DNA of 64,000 nucleotides from an uncultured Pseudomonadota bacterium (GCA_903885375.1 CAISIK010000192.1:88255-152254); one strand, 5' to 3'. Positions 18,724 through 28,834 are shown, numbered from the stretch's first letter. The notes: generated by a model from the letters alone, not told the origin. Numbers and translations: made by a program.

Positions 18724-19755
18724 GTGAACGCGCTGCACCGCCTGCGAGTCCACGCGCTGGTGCAACTCCTCCAGTCGCCCGAGCCAGTGCTCCGGCGGCT
18801 GGCGAGGGTGCCGGCGGAGATCGACGGCCAGCGCCTCGACGTGCACACCCGCGCCTTCCTCACGCTCCTGCGGCTCGACGGTGTGGCCCACCACGCCTTG
18901 CCCGTGGCCGCCCAGCGCGCCGAGATCGAGTTCGTGGAGCGGGCCTTCGCCAGTGATCCGCGCCCGCTCCGCTCGGAGTGGCTGGAGATGCGGCTGCCGG
19001 GGCGCACGTTGCGGGCGCTGCGGTGGCGTGCCCCGGGGGCCGGTCCCCGGCCGGCGCTGCTCTACCTGCACGGCGGCGGTTTTGTGACGGGCTCGCCGGA
19101 GAGCTACGCGCCGCCCGCCTCGCGGCTCGCCGAGGGCCTCGACTGCGACGTGATCGTCCCCGACTACCGCCTCGCGCCCGAGCACCCCTTCCCGGCGGCG
19201 GTGGAGGATGCGCTCGATGCCTTCCGGTGGCTGCGCGCCCACGCGGTGGAGCTTGGCCTCGACCCCGACTGCCTCGCCATCGGTGGCGACTCCGCCGGCG
19301 GCAACCTGAGCGCGGTGGCTTGCAACACGCTGCCGGCGGGGGAGCGCCCCGCCTGGCAGCTCCTCCTGTTCCCGGGGGTTGAGCCGGAGATCGACACGGC
19401 CTCGCGTCGCAGGTTCGCCGAGGGCTACTACCTCACGATGCCGCTCGTGGAGTTCTACTTCACGACCTACCTCCCGCGCCCCGAGGATCGTCGTGATCCC
19501 CGCGCGGCACCGCTGCTCGCGCCCGCGCTCGCGCCCGTCCCCGCGCTCGTCGTCATCGCCGGCCTCGATCCCCTCGCGGATGAGGGCCGCCTCTACGCCT
19601 CCCGGCTCGAGGCAGCCGGCGCCCGCGTGGAGCGCCTCGAGGTGGAGGGGATGGTGCACGGTTTCGTCAGTCTCGATCGCATACTGCCCGCCGCTGAGGC
19701 GGCTATTTCGGAGACAATTTCGCGGATTCGCTCCGCCGGGTGGGTTAGCCGCTGA
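18724..19755 (+). CDS. Alpha/beta hydrolase (HSL-type esterase/lipase)
   Basis: YLHGGGFVTG oxyanion motif, GGDSAGGNL nucleophile elbow. Confidence 0.9.
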   Translation: MNALHRLRVHALVQLLQSPEPVLRRLARVPAEIDGQRLDVHTRAFLTLLRLDGVAHHALPVAAQRAEIEFVERAFASDPRPLRSEWLEMRLPGRTLRALRWRAPGAGPRPALLYLHGGGFVTGSPESYAPPASRLAEGLDCDVIVPDYRLAPEHPFPAAVEDALDAFRWLRAHAVELGLDPDCLAIGGDSAGGNLSAVACNTLPAGERPAWQLLLFPGVEPEIDTASRRRFAEGYYLTMPLVEFYFTTYLPRPEDRRDPRAAPLLAPALAPVPALVVIAGLDPLADEGRLYASRLEAAGARVERLEVEGMVHGFVSLDRILPAAEAAISETISRIRSAGWVSR

Positions 19756-19812
19756 AACCTCGCCGTGCCCCCCGGCATCGGTGGGGGGAACCCCTTATCC
19801 CTGGAGTGCCCC

Positions 19813-20244
19813 GTGAAGTCTTCCTCCCTCCTCTTCGCCGCCATGACCGGCGTCCTCGCCGGCGCCTGCGCCTCTGAAGCCCCCAAGGCCCCCGAGGCCC
19901 CCGCCGCCCCCCCGCCGGCCGCCGCGCCCGCGCCCGAGGCGGCCCCCGCCCCCGCGGCCGATGCCACCATGACGGCCACCGCCGATGCCGGCGCCGCGGG
20001 CGAGAAGCACGCATGCAAGGGCATGAACAGCTGCAAGGGCAAGGGCGGCTGCAAGACCGACAAGAACGAGTGCGCCACCCACAACGAGTGCAAGGGCCAG
20101 GGTGGCTGCGCCACCGCCAAGCACGACTGCGCGGGCAAGAACGAGTGCAAGGGCCAGGGCGGCTGCAAGACGGCGAAGAACGATTGCGCCGGCAAGAACG
20201 AGTGCAAGGGCCAGGGCGGCTGCAAGTCCCCGAAGGTGATGTAG
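19813..20244 (+). CDS. Cys-rich bufferin-type (BufA-like) RiPP precursor
   Basis: Signal region then HACKGMNSCKGKGGCKTDKNECATHNECKGQGGC...NECKGQGGCKSPKVM; immediately followed by DUF692 and DUF2063-like genes. Confidence 0.85.
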   Translation: MKSSSLLFAAMTGVLAGACASEAPKAPEAPAAPPPAAAPAPEAAPAPAADATMTATADAGAAGEKHACKGMNSCKGKGGCKTDKNECATHNECKGQGGCATAKHDCAGKNECKGQGGCKTAKNDCAGKNECKGQGGCKSPKVM

Positions 20245-20254
20245 TCTCCCCTCC

Positions 20255-21094
20255 GTGAGCTCCGCCGCGCAGCCTCGCCTTGGTTTCCCCGATCTGGGCA
20301 TCGGGGTGGGGCTGCGTACGGCTCACTACCGTGAAATCCTCGACCACTGGCCCGAGATGGCCTGGTTCGAGGTGCTCACGGACAACTACCTGCAGACGCA
20401 GGGCCGGCCGCTGATGGTGCTCGATGCCATCGCGGCCCGGTACCCGGTGGCCCTGCATGGCGTGGGGCTCTCCATCGGGAGCACCGATCCGCTCGATGTG
20501 GCCTATGTGCGCGAGGTGGCGGCGCTCCAGGCGCGGGTGGGCGCCCGGTGGGTGAGTGATCACCTCTGCTGGACCGGCGTGCTCGGCCGCAACAGCCACG
20601 ATCTGCTCCCCATGCCGCTCACCGACGCCGCGCTCGACCACGTCGTGGGCCGGGTGCGCGCCGTACAGGACATCCTCGGCCAGCCGCTCGTGCTCGAGAA
20701 CCCCTCCACCTACGTGGGCTTCCGGGCCGACACCTGGCACGAGGCCGACTTCCTCGCCGAGCTCTCGGTGCGGAGCGGGTGCGGGCTCCTCCTCGATGTG
20801 AACAACGTCTACGTGTCCAGCCGCAACCACGGCTGGAACCCGTCGGACTACCTCGACCGGCTCCCGCTGGACCGTGTGGTGCAGGTGCACGTCGCCGGCC
20901 ACACCGACATGGGCACCCACTGTGTGGACACCCACATCGGCCCGGTCGTGGAGCCGGTGTGGGCGGTGCTCCGCGAGGCCTGGCGCCTCGGCGTGCGGGC
21001 GAGCATCCTGCTCGAATGGGATGCCGAGATTCCTTCGTTCGCGGAGGTGGCTGCCGAGGCGGCCCGCTCCGCGACCGCGCTGGGGCCCCGATGA
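20255..21094 (+). CDS. DUF692/MNIO-family multinuclear iron oxidase (BufB-like)
   Basis: GIGVGLRTAHY..., HGVGLSIGSTDPL, SDHLCWTG, LENPSTYV, LLLDVNNVYVSSRNHG, HVAGHTD. Confidence 0.93.
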   Translation: MSSAAQPRLGFPDLGIGVGLRTAHYREILDHWPEMAWFEVLTDNYLQTQGRPLMVLDAIAARYPVALHGVGLSIGSTDPLDVAYVREVAALQARVGARWVSDHLCWTGVLGRNSHDLLPMPLTDAALDHVVGRVRAVQDILGQPLVLENPSTYVGFRADTWHEADFLAELSVRSGCGLLLDVNNVYVSSRNHGWNPSDYLDRLPLDRVVQVHVAGHTDMGTHCVDTHIGPVVEPVWAVLREAWRLGVRASILLEWDAEIPSFAEVAAEAARSATALGPR

Positions 21095-22026
21095 AGGGCG
21101 GAGCGGGGCCGGTGGCGGAGGAAGGGGGGGCCGTGGAGCTCCTGGCGACCGAGCGGGTGAGCGCCACGCAGGCGCGCGCGCTCCCGTTCCGCCCGCCGCG
21201 CCTGCCGCGCAAGGTCGCCCCAGCCGAGCTCTCCCTCGCCGACACGCAGGCCTGGTTCTTCGAAGCGGTGAGCGCGCCCGGCACCCTCACGGGCGGCCTC
21301 CGCGCGCTCCGCAAGGCGAGCGGCCTGCCCGCCGAGGCCGTGCTCACCGCCGGTCCGGCGCTCGGGGCGAAGGACCGCCTCGCGGTGTACCACTTCGCCT
21401 ACCGCGCGCGCCTCGTCGATGCGCTCGCCGATGACTTCCCCGCGGTGCGGTATGCGATGGGCGCCGCGGCGTTCCAGCGGCTCGCCGACCGCGTCATCAC
21501 CGCGCACCCCTCGCGGCACCCGAACCTCAACCGGTACGGCGTGGTGCTCGTGGAGGCGTTGGCGAACGCCCCGCGGCTGCCGAACCGCGGCTTCCTGCTC
21601 GACCTCGCGCGGCTGGAGTGGGCCCTGGTGGAAACCATCCACGCACCCGCGCCCCCCCGGCTCGACCCCGCGGTGCTCGGCGCCATTGCGCCCGAAGCCT
21701 GGGGCTCGGTGCGGTTCCGGCCGAACCCCGCGCTCCAGGTGCTCGATTCGGCCTGGCCCGTGAACCGCTTCTTCTCGGCCTGGCGGCGCGGCGAGGAGCC
21801 GGCGCTACCGGCCCGGGAGCGGAGCGCCACCGTGGTGTACCGCGTGGAATTCACGCTCTGGCGGATGGACCTGAGCCCGCTCACGCGGGGCCTGCTCGGC
21901 GCGCTGCTGGCCGGCGTGCCGCTGGGCGAAGCGCTCGCGCCCATCGAGGGCAGGGCGGGCGCGGAGCGGGTGATGGAGTGGTTCAGCGCCTGGGTGCGCG
22001 GCGGCTTCTTTGCCGGCCTGGCCTGA
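21091..22026 (+). CDS. DUF2063-like HvfC/BufC-family partner protein
   Basis: ATGA overlap with DUF692; GLPAEAVLT...RLAVYHFAYRARLVDALADDFPAVRYAMG...YPSR/HPSRHPNLNRYG features. Confidence 0.85.
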   Translation: MKGGAGPVAEEGGAVELLATERVSATQARALPFRPPRLPRKVAPAELSLADTQAWFFEAVSAPGTLTGGLRALRKASGLPAEAVLTAGPALGAKDRLAVYHFAYRARLVDALADDFPAVRYAMGAAAFQRLADRVITAHPSRHPNLNRYGVVLVEALANAPRLPNRGFLLDLARLEWALVETIHAPAPPRLDPAVLGAIAPEAWGSVRFRPNPALQVLDSAWPVNRFFSAWRRGEEPALPARERSATVVYRVEFTLWRMDLSPLTRGLLGALLAGVPLGEALAPIEGRAGAERVMEWFSAWVRGGFFAGLA

Positions 22027-22029
22027 GCC

Positions 22030-23304
22030 TCAGTACTCGCACACGAAGGGGTAGGTGGAGGCGCAGGACACATCCACCCAGGAGCCGCGGCGGCCCCCGT
22101 TGTTGGTGATGGCGCAGTCCGCCGAGGCGGAGGAGCTCGGGTATCCAGAGGCCCAGCTGTCGTACCCCACGGCGTAGCCGTCGGTCCAGACCCAGTCGCC
22201 CTCCACGTCGAGGTCGCTCGCGCCGATCCAGGTGCTCCGCACGGCGAGCGCGGCCACGTCGTCGTTCTCCGACGAGCTCGAGATGGTCACGAGGTAGCCG
22301 CCGAAGGCCTCGCAGGCGCCCTGGGCGGTTTCCCAGTCGGCGCTGGTGGTGCACAGGTCGTAGTCGCCGGTGCGGGTGCAGGTGTAGCACTCGCGCATCT
22401 CATCCACGTAGCCATCGCAGTCGTTGTCTACGCCATCGCAGGACTCGGTGCCGCCGGGGAGGGCGGCCGCGCTCTCGTCGTTGCAATCGCCCGTGCAGAG
22501 GGAGTAGCCATCGCCATCGCGATCGCCCGCTTCGTCGTTGGCGGCGTCGCAGTCGTTGTCCACGCCGTCACAGACCTCCTCGGCGTCGGGGTACACGGTG
22601 GCGTTGTGGTCGTCGCAGTCGCCCTCGCAGGTGGGCACACCGTCGGCGTCGATGTCGTTGTCCTCGTCCACCCGGCCATCACAGTCGTTGTCCACGCCAT
22701 CGCAGGGGTCGCGCACGCCGGGGGTGATCTCCGGGTCGTCGTCCTCGCAGTCGCCTTGGCAGGAGGAGAAGCCGTCGCCATCGAAGTCCCAGAGCTCGTC
22801 GATGTCGCCGTCGCAGTCGTTGTCCATGCCGTCGCAGGCTTCGGCGGCGCTGGAGTTCACGAACGAATCGCTGTCGTCGCAGTCGAGGCACACGTCCTCG
22901 CCATCACCGTCGTAGTCGCCGTTGTCGATGGTGCCGTCGCAGTTCTCGTCGATGTAGTCGCAGGTTTCGCGCGCGCCGGGGAAGACGTTCGGGTTCTGGT
23001 CGTTGCAGTCCCAGTTTCCGCTCAGGTGGTAGCAGGCGGCGGCATCGTTGTAGCCATCATCGTCGGCGTCGTAGTTGTCCTCATCCACATCGCCGTCGCA
23101 GTCGTTGTCCACCCCATCGCACTCCTCGGGTGCGCCGGGATGGAAGTCGCTGTCGTAGGGCTCGCAATCGCTGGCATCGACCGTGCCGTCGTGGTCGGCG
23201 TCGTTTAGGAGAGGATCGATCTCGGGGCTTCCCTCGACCTTCCGCTCGGTGGTGGTCGATACCTGGGTATCGATACAGGCAAGCAACAGGAGTGCAACGA
23301 ACAT
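22030..23304 (-). CDS. DNDCDG-repeat lipoprotein with C-terminal C-type lectin-like domain
   Basis: Six DNDCDG/DENCDG motifs; C-term TSADWETAQGACEAFGGYLVTISSSSEN...WIGASDLDVEGDWVWTDG...CAITNNG...CASTYPFVCEY. Confidence 0.87.
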   Translation of the reverse strand: MFVALLLLACIDTQVSTTTERKVEGSPEIDPLLNDADHDGTVDASDCEPYDSDFHPGAPEECDGVDNDCDGDVDEDNYDADDDGYNDAAACYHLSGNWDCNDQNPNVFPGARETCDYIDENCDGTIDNGDYDGDGEDVCLDCDDSDSFVNSSAAEACDGMDNDCDGDIDELWDFDGDGFSSCQGDCEDDDPEITPGVRDPCDGVDNDCDGRVDEDNDIDADGVPTCEGDCDDHNATVYPDAEEVCDGVDNDCDAANDEAGDRDGDGYSLCTGDCNDESAAALPGGTESCDGVDNDCDGYVDEMRECYTCTRTGDYDLCTTSADWETAQGACEAFGGYLVTISSSSENDDVAALAVRSTWIGASDLDVEGDWVWTDGYAVGYDSWASGYPSSSASADCAITNNGGRRGSWVDVSCASTYPFVCEY

Positions 23305-23914
23305 CGCGAGCAGTGTAGCCCAAACCCACCGCGTCCACCTGCTCGATCTCAACGACGGGGTGACGAATCTGGGCGTCGCGGCGCTGCAGTTGCTCGTTTC
23401 GCGGGAGGGGTTCGCGCCCACTACCTGGGATGTGCGCCAGGCCCACCAGCTCCCCCCCGACGACGCCACGCCGTGGGTCCTCACCGGCGGTCCGGGGTCG
23501 CCGCTCAGCGAAGGGCCCTGGCGTGCCCCCCTGCTCGCCGCGCTCGCAGCCCGGATCCGGGGCGCGCGCCCCACGCTCGGCATCTGCTATGGCTTCGAAC
23601 TGATGGCGTTGGTGGCGGGTGGTGAGCTGCGCCTCCTCCGGGCCCCCCGGCAGGGCACCTACCCGCTGGCGCTCCTCGGCCCGGACCCCTGGCTCGCCGA
23701 CCTGCACGCCGCGTGCGCCTACGAGAGCCGCTCGTGGGGGGCCTTCGGGGGCGAGGGCGAGGTGCTCGCCACGGGCCCCGAGGGCGATGTGGCGGCCATG
23801 CGATTCGGGCCCGGCGTGTGCGGGGTCATCTTCCACCCGGAAGCCGACATCGGCCCGGACACGCGGCGGGTGTACGCGAGCGTGCTGCCGCGCTACCTCG
23901 CGAACCTCCGCTGA
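23183..23914 (+). CDS. Class I glutamine amidotransferase-like protein
   Basis: VLTGGPGSPL, TLGICYGFELMA, GVIFHPEADIGPD; 5' end overlaps the divergent gene, so the true start is uncertain (may be ~23300). Confidence 0.75.
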   Translation: MPSWSASFRRGSISGLPSTFRSVVVDTWVSIQASNRSATNIASSVAQTHRVHLLDLNDGVTNLGVAALQLLVSREGFAPTTWDVRQAHQLPPDDATPWVLTGGPGSPLSEGPWRAPLLAALAARIRGARPTLGICYGFELMALVAGGELRLLRAPRQGTYPLALLGPDPWLADLHAACAYESRSWGAFGGEGEVLATGPEGDVAAMRFGPGVCGVIFHPEADIGPDTRRVYASVLPRYLANLR

Positions 23915-23924
23915 CCGGGCCCCC

Positions 23925-25055
23925 ATGAAGAAGTTTCCGCTGACCGCCGACACCGTGGGGCCCGTGGCGCGTGGCCACCCTTGGGTGTACCACGATGGGG
24001 TCCGGGGCAAGGCCGAGCCGGGCGACGCGGTCGAGCTCCTCGACGGCCGGGGCAAGCGGGTGGCCTGGGGGGTCTGGGATGAAGGCACCATCGCCGTGCG
24101 CGTGCTCGGGCGCGATCCGCTCCCCATCCCGCAGCACCTCGCTCGGGCGTTGCCGGCCGCGGCGCGCCGTCGCCAGCTGGTCGGCGGAGAGACCAACGCC
24201 TACCGGCTCTGCAACGGCGAGGGCGATGGCCTCGGCGGCCTCGTGGTGGACCGGTACGACGACGTCCTCGTCGTCCGCCTCTACAGCAAGGCCTGGGAGC
24301 GGCACCTCGGCACCATCTGCGACGTGCTCATGCCGCTCACGGGCTGCCGCACCATCTTCCGCCGCTTCGGCGTGGGCCGGGTGGATGACAAGCAGGGCGG
24401 GCAGACCCTCCGCGGCCCCGATCCCGCCGAGGTCTTCCCCGTGGTCGAGAACGGAATGAAGCTGCTCGTGCGGGTGCGCGATGGCCAGAAGACCGGCCTC
24501 TTCCTCGACCAGCGGGAGCACCGGAAGCTCATCCGCGGGTGGGCCGCCGGGCGCACGGTGGTGAACCTGTTCTCCTACAACGGGGGCTTCTCGGTGGCCG
24601 CGGCTCTCGGCGGTGCCAAGCGGGTCACGTCGGTCGATGTGGCGGCTGGCGCCATCGAGGATGCCCGCGAGAACTTCCGCATCAACGGCCTCGATCCGTC
24701 GGCGCACGCCTTCCACGCCGAGGATGCCTTCGCGTTCGCGGGCGAGCCCTCCGACCTCGTGGTGGTCGACCCCCCTTCGCTCACCCACGCCGCGAAGGCC
24801 GACCAGGCCGCGCGAGGGGCCTACAAGGCGCTGCACCGGCACGTGGGCACCTACGCCACCGACCTCGTGGCGAGCAGCAGCTGCACCGCCCGCCTCAGCT
24901 TCGAGCGCTGGGAGGAGGCGGTGCGCGAGGGGCTCGGAGGGGCCTGGGCGGGCCTCCACCGCTCGGCCGAACCCTGCGACCACCCCGTGGCGGTGGGGCA
25001 CCCGGAGGGCCGGTACCTGAAGTTCGCGCTGTACGGGCGGCTCGGCGGCAGCTGA
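23925..25055 (+). CDS. Class I SAM-dependent 23S rRNA methyltransferase (RlmI-like, PUA plus methyltransferase)
   Basis: RGHPWVYHDGV, FLDQREHRKLIR, VVNLFSYNGGFSVAAALGGAKRVTSVDVA, VVVDPPSLTHA. Confidence 0.88.
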   Translation: MKKFPLTADTVGPVARGHPWVYHDGVRGKAEPGDAVELLDGRGKRVAWGVWDEGTIAVRVLGRDPLPIPQHLARALPAAARRRQLVGGETNAYRLCNGEGDGLGGLVVDRYDDVLVVRLYSKAWERHLGTICDVLMPLTGCRTIFRRFGVGRVDDKQGGQTLRGPDPAEVFPVVENGMKLLVRVRDGQKTGLFLDQREHRKLIRGWAAGRTVVNLFSYNGGFSVAAALGGAKRVTSVDVAAGAIEDARENFRINGLDPSAHAFHAEDAFAFAGEPSDLVVVDPPSLTHAAKADQAARGAYKALHRHVGTYATDLVASSSCTARLSFERWEEAVREGLGGAWAGLHRSAEPCDHPVAVGHPEGRYLKFALYGRLGGS

Positions 25056-25077
25056 AGCAATGGGATAGGGCGGGCCC

Positions 25078-28008
25078 GTGCGTGACCCGGTCGTCATCGA
25101 TGAACGCTGGGTACTCGGGCCGCTGCTCGGCACCGGGGGGAGCGGGCGGGTGTGGCGGGCCACGGACCGCGTCACCGGCGAGGAAGTGGCGCTCAAGATG
25201 GTGCGTGTGGTGTCTGCGGCGCACCGGCTGCGGGTGGCTCGCGAAATCCGGGCGATGCAGGCCCTCCAGATCGCGGGCGTCGTCCAGCTTCGGGCCGTGG
25301 GCGAGCACGGGGGGGATCCCTTCCTCGTGATGGAGCTGCTCGGGGGCAGCCGCTTTCCGGGTGCGAGCGCCACCGGAGGCTGGCGGGCCATCGCCCAGCC
25401 CTTCATCGCGCTCCTGCAGGTGCTCGCGCAGGTGCACGCCGCGGGCTTCGTTCACCGCGACCTGAAGCCCGACAACGCCCTCGTGAGCTCGGATGGGCAC
25501 GTCACCCTGCTCGACTTCGGCCTGGCGCGCGAGATGGTGGGCGAGGCCTCCGTGACCGGGGATGGCGGGGGCCCCCTCGGCACCCCCGGGTACCTCGCCC
25601 CCGAGCAGCTCCTGGGCCTCAAGGCGGATGCGCGCGCCGACCTCTTCGCCGTGGGGGTGATGCTCTTCGAGGCGCTCACGGGGCGGCTCCCCCACGACGA
25701 CGCAAACTTCTGGGCCCAGGTGACCAGCCGCCGGGTGCCCCGCTGTCCGCCCCTCGCGACCGTCGTGCCGGGGGTGGATCCGGCCCTCGCCGCGGCGGTG
25801 GATGCGCTGCTCGCCATCGAGCCGGCGGGGCGCCCCGCGAACGCTCCGGCCGCGCTCGCGCTGTTGCGCGGGGTCGACGAGGCGGAGACGGTGGGCCGCC
25901 CCGTGCAGCTCCCCTTCCTCGGCCGCGAGGTGGAGCTGCGCGCACTCATGGACAGCGCCCGCCGTGGCCGCTCGCGCGACCTCTGGGGGGCTCCCGGGAG
26001 TGGTCGCCGCCGCCTGCTCCACGAAGTGGCCCACCGCCTCGGGGCCGAAGGCGTGGAGGTGGCGTGGCCTCGTTCGGGGGTGCGTCCGCTCTCGTCGCTG
26101 CTCGACCTCCTCGGCGCGCCGACCGGCGAGGATGCCATGCGGGAGCTCGGCGCCCGTCTCCAGGACCGGATGGCCACGGGCCTGGTCCTCGCGGTCGACC
26201 AGCCCGCGGCGCTCGATCTGCACAGTCGGGAGCTCATCGAGGCGGCCCGTTCCTGGGGAAGCGTGCTGCGCATCGCCGATGGCACGGAAGCCATCCACCT
26301 CGAGCCGCTCACCCCCGAGGCGCTGCGTCCGCTGTTCCACGGACCGGATCGGGTGTTCCACCTGCGGGAGGATGCGGCCGAGGAGCTGCACGTCCGGGTG
26401 GGCGGCCTCCCGGAGCGCGTGGCGGGCGAGCTGCAGGGGTGGATCACGGCTCGGCTCTGCGCGTGGGATGCCGGTCGGGTCCGCATCGACCGCGTCGCGC
26501 TCGATCGGCTGCAGGCGGGCCTGCGCGTGGGCAGTGGCATCGCGTGGTCGCCCGGTCCGCCGGCGCCCCTCGACCCGGAGGGTGGCGAGCTCCTCGCGTG
26601 GATCGTCGTGGGTGCGGGGAGCCTCGACGTGGCCGCGTTGGCGCGGCTGGTGGGCCGCCCCACGTGGGAGGTGCGCACGCGCGTGCAGGTGATGGAGCGT
26701 GCGAGCGTGGTGCGGCAGCGGCCGGATGGCCGACTCGACGCGATGATGGTGTCTGCCGAGCACACGGAGCTCGATGAAGCCGCCCTGACCGAGCGCCACC
26801 GGGCGGTCGCCACGGTCTTGCCGTACGGAAGCGAGGAGCGGCTGCGCCAGTGGCTCATGGCCGGCGCGGAGGAGAGGGTGGCGGAGGAGGCCACTGCCGT
26901 GGCCGAGTCGCTCTCCGTGACGGGACGGGCCGCGCGGGCGTCGGCCACGCTGGCGGCGGCCTGGCCGGCCACCCGGGCCCTCTCCACATCCCACCGGTAC
27001 GCCTTCGCGCAGGCGTGGGCCTCCTGCGCGATCGACGCCGGCGATGTCGCCGCGGCGGCCGATGCCTTGACCAGTCGGGCCACGTTCGCGGAGCCGAAGG
27101 TCCGGGCCGTCGGGGAGCTGCTCCAGGCCTGTCGGGATGCCGCTTCCGGCCTCGCGCACGACGCGGCCGAGCGGGCCGAAACGTTGGGGCCGTTCGACCA
27201 TCCGGAGCTGGAGCTGCACCGGGTTTCGTTGTGGATCCGGGCCGCGGTGGAGCGTGGAGCGTCGATCGAGCCCATCCTCGCCGAGAACCCGCCCGCGGAC
27301 TCCACCCTCGTGGCCGAGCGGCATGCCGGCTGGCGAGGACTGGCCGCATACCAGCGGGGGGATTTTGCGGCTGCGGCCGCCAGCCATGCGCGCGCCGCCA
27401 CCCTGAGCGCCTCGCCGCGGCGTCGCCTCGTGGCCGTGGTGAACGAAGCGTCGGCGCGGCTGGACATCGATGACGTGGCCGGCGCGCGCGCGCTGGTCGA
27501 TTCGCTGGTCGCCGAGGCGGAAGCCCGTCGGTTCGCCGATATCGAGGCCTGGGCCTACGGGCTTCTGCGGACCGCCGAGTACCGCGCCGGGCGGGAGCTC
27601 CAGCCCGAGCCGGAGTGGGTGGAGGTGTCACGCGCCGTCGGCCCGCTCCAGCGGCACGCCCACGCCTGCCTGATCGAAGCGGCGGTTCGGTGTCGCCGCG
27701 GGCAGGGCGTCGAGGCTGCCGAGCTCGCGGCCGAATCGGCGTTCGCCTTCCGGAAGGTGGCGCGGAACGACCTCGGCGTGCTCCCGGAAGCGCTGCGGCG
27801 GCTCAACGGGGGCGAACTGCCCGCCGGTGACGACGCGGCGTTTGTCGCGGAGGTAGCCGCCCGCCGGTCGCCGCGTTTTGCGGAGCAGGCCGCGCGCATC
27901 CTGGAGGCGCTGTCGCGAGTCGGGGGCGACCTTCCGGGCGCTTCCGCAGATTTGTGGCGGCGAGAACGCGCAGGTGCCCTGCGTCGGGACGTGTTGGCGA
28001 TCGAGTAG
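25078..28008 (+). CDS. Serine/threonine protein kinase with large C-terminal ATPase-like/TPR-like region
   Basis: LGTGGSGRVWRA, VALKMVRV, VHRDLKPDNAL, LLDFGLARE, GTPGYLAPEQ; later WGAPGSGRRRLL degenerate P-loop. Confidence 0.92.
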   Translation: MRDPVVIDERWVLGPLLGTGGSGRVWRATDRVTGEEVALKMVRVVSAAHRLRVAREIRAMQALQIAGVVQLRAVGEHGGDPFLVMELLGGSRFPGASATGGWRAIAQPFIALLQVLAQVHAAGFVHRDLKPDNALVSSDGHVTLLDFGLAREMVGEASVTGDGGGPLGTPGYLAPEQLLGLKADARADLFAVGVMLFEALTGRLPHDDANFWAQVTSRRVPRCPPLATVVPGVDPALAAAVDALLAIEPAGRPANAPAALALLRGVDEAETVGRPVQLPFLGREVELRALMDSARRGRSRDLWGAPGSGRRRLLHEVAHRLGAEGVEVAWPRSGVRPLSSLLDLLGAPTGEDAMRELGARLQDRMATGLVLAVDQPAALDLHSRELIEAARSWGSVLRIADGTEAIHLEPLTPEALRPLFHGPDRVFHLREDAAEELHVRVGGLPERVAGELQGWITARLCAWDAGRVRIDRVALDRLQAGLRVGSGIAWSPGPPAPLDPEGGELLAWIVVGAGSLDVAALARLVGRPTWEVRTRVQVMERASVVRQRPDGRLDAMMVSAEHTELDEAALTERHRAVATVLPYGSEERLRQWLMAGAEERVAEEATAVAESLSVTGRAARASATLAAAWPATRALSTSHRYAFAQAWASCAIDAGDVAAAADALTSRATFAEPKVRAVGELLQACRDAASGLAHDAAERAETLGPFDHPELELHRVSLWIRAAVERGASIEPILAENPPADSTLVAERHAGWRGLAAYQRGDFAAAAASHARAATLSASPRRRLVAVVNEASARLDIDDVAGARALVDSLVAEAEARRFADIEAWAYGLLRTAEYRAGRELQPEPEWVEVSRAVGPLQRHAHACLIEAAVRCRRGQGVEAAELAAESAFAFRKVARNDLGVLPEALRRLNGGELPAGDDAAFVAEVAARRSPRFAEQAARILEALSRVGGDLPGASADLWRRERAGALRRDVLAIE

Positions 28009-28037
28009 GCGAGCGATAGGTTTTCGGAGGAGGTTCC

Positions 28038-28811
28038 ATGTTCCTGCTTTCCGTCCTTTGTCTCTCCTCCGCTTCCCAGGCCGCGCCCCAAGGCATGGGC
28101 GGTATCTACAATGTCGTCATCACCCGAGGCACAACCACCTGGAATGCTTCCCGCAGCATCTACGGGCCGACGGCGCCGGATGCGGCCGCCGCCCCGCGGG
28201 GGGGCCTGGAGGGCATGTGCCTTGCCGGCGGTGATTTCCCGTACAAGCCGGCCACGGGCGATGCCACCAAGTGGACGATCTCGCAATCCGGCGATGTCAC
28301 CAACCCCGTCGAGGTCGCGGTGCCCTGCGCCGGCGGTCAGCCGCCCCGCCAGCTCTTCTCCACGCTCCCGTGCGACCAGGCGGGGCAGTACGGGTGTCCG
28401 GTCCAGTCGCCGGGGATCAGCACGCACGCCTACAACACCTTCCTGTCGCCCGGTGTCTATTCCGTCACCTCCACCGCCAAGAACGGCGCGGCCGACGTCA
28501 CGGGGAGCGCGGTCGTGATCGTGCGCCCCGTGGAGGACACGCTGAGCCAGCGCGTGGAGACCTGGTGCTACACCGCCAACTTCGCTTTCGCGAAGTCCGG
28601 GTCGCAGACCACCGCCGGCGGCACCACGGTCACCCTCGCCACCAACGTGATGGAGATGACCTCGTCGGTGGTGAGCTGCAGCGATGGCGCCGGCGGGCAG
28701 ACCGCCTGCAATGCCGGCCAGGCGGCGCTGGACTGTTCGGCGAACGGGGCGCCCAACGGCACCTACCCCAACAAGGTGCGTTTCCACGTGGTTCGGACGA
28801 GCGCGAAGTAG
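28038..28811 (+). CDS. Secreted protein of unknown function
   Basis: 257 aa, signal peptide MFLLSVLCLSSASQA; good coding context between kinase genes. Confidence 0.7.
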   Translation: MFLLSVLCLSSASQAAPQGMGGIYNVVITRGTTTWNASRSIYGPTAPDAAAAPRGGLEGMCLAGGDFPYKPATGDATKWTISQSGDVTNPVEVAVPCAGGQPPRQLFSTLPCDQAGQYGCPVQSPGISTHAYNTFLSPGVYSVTSTAKNGAADVTGSAVVIVRPVEDTLSQRVETWCYTANFAFAKSGSQTTAGGTTVTLATNVMEMTSSVVSCSDGAGGQTACNAGQAALDCSANGAPNGTYPNKVRFHVVRTSAK

Positions 28812-28834
28812 GCCACGGCCCAAGGACATCCGTC

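Noticed and set aside
20010-20230. GAGTGCAAGGGCCAGGGCGGCTGC repeats considered as a CRISPR or minisatellite
   Set aside because: Explained by the NECKGQGGC repeats of the bufferin-like precursor
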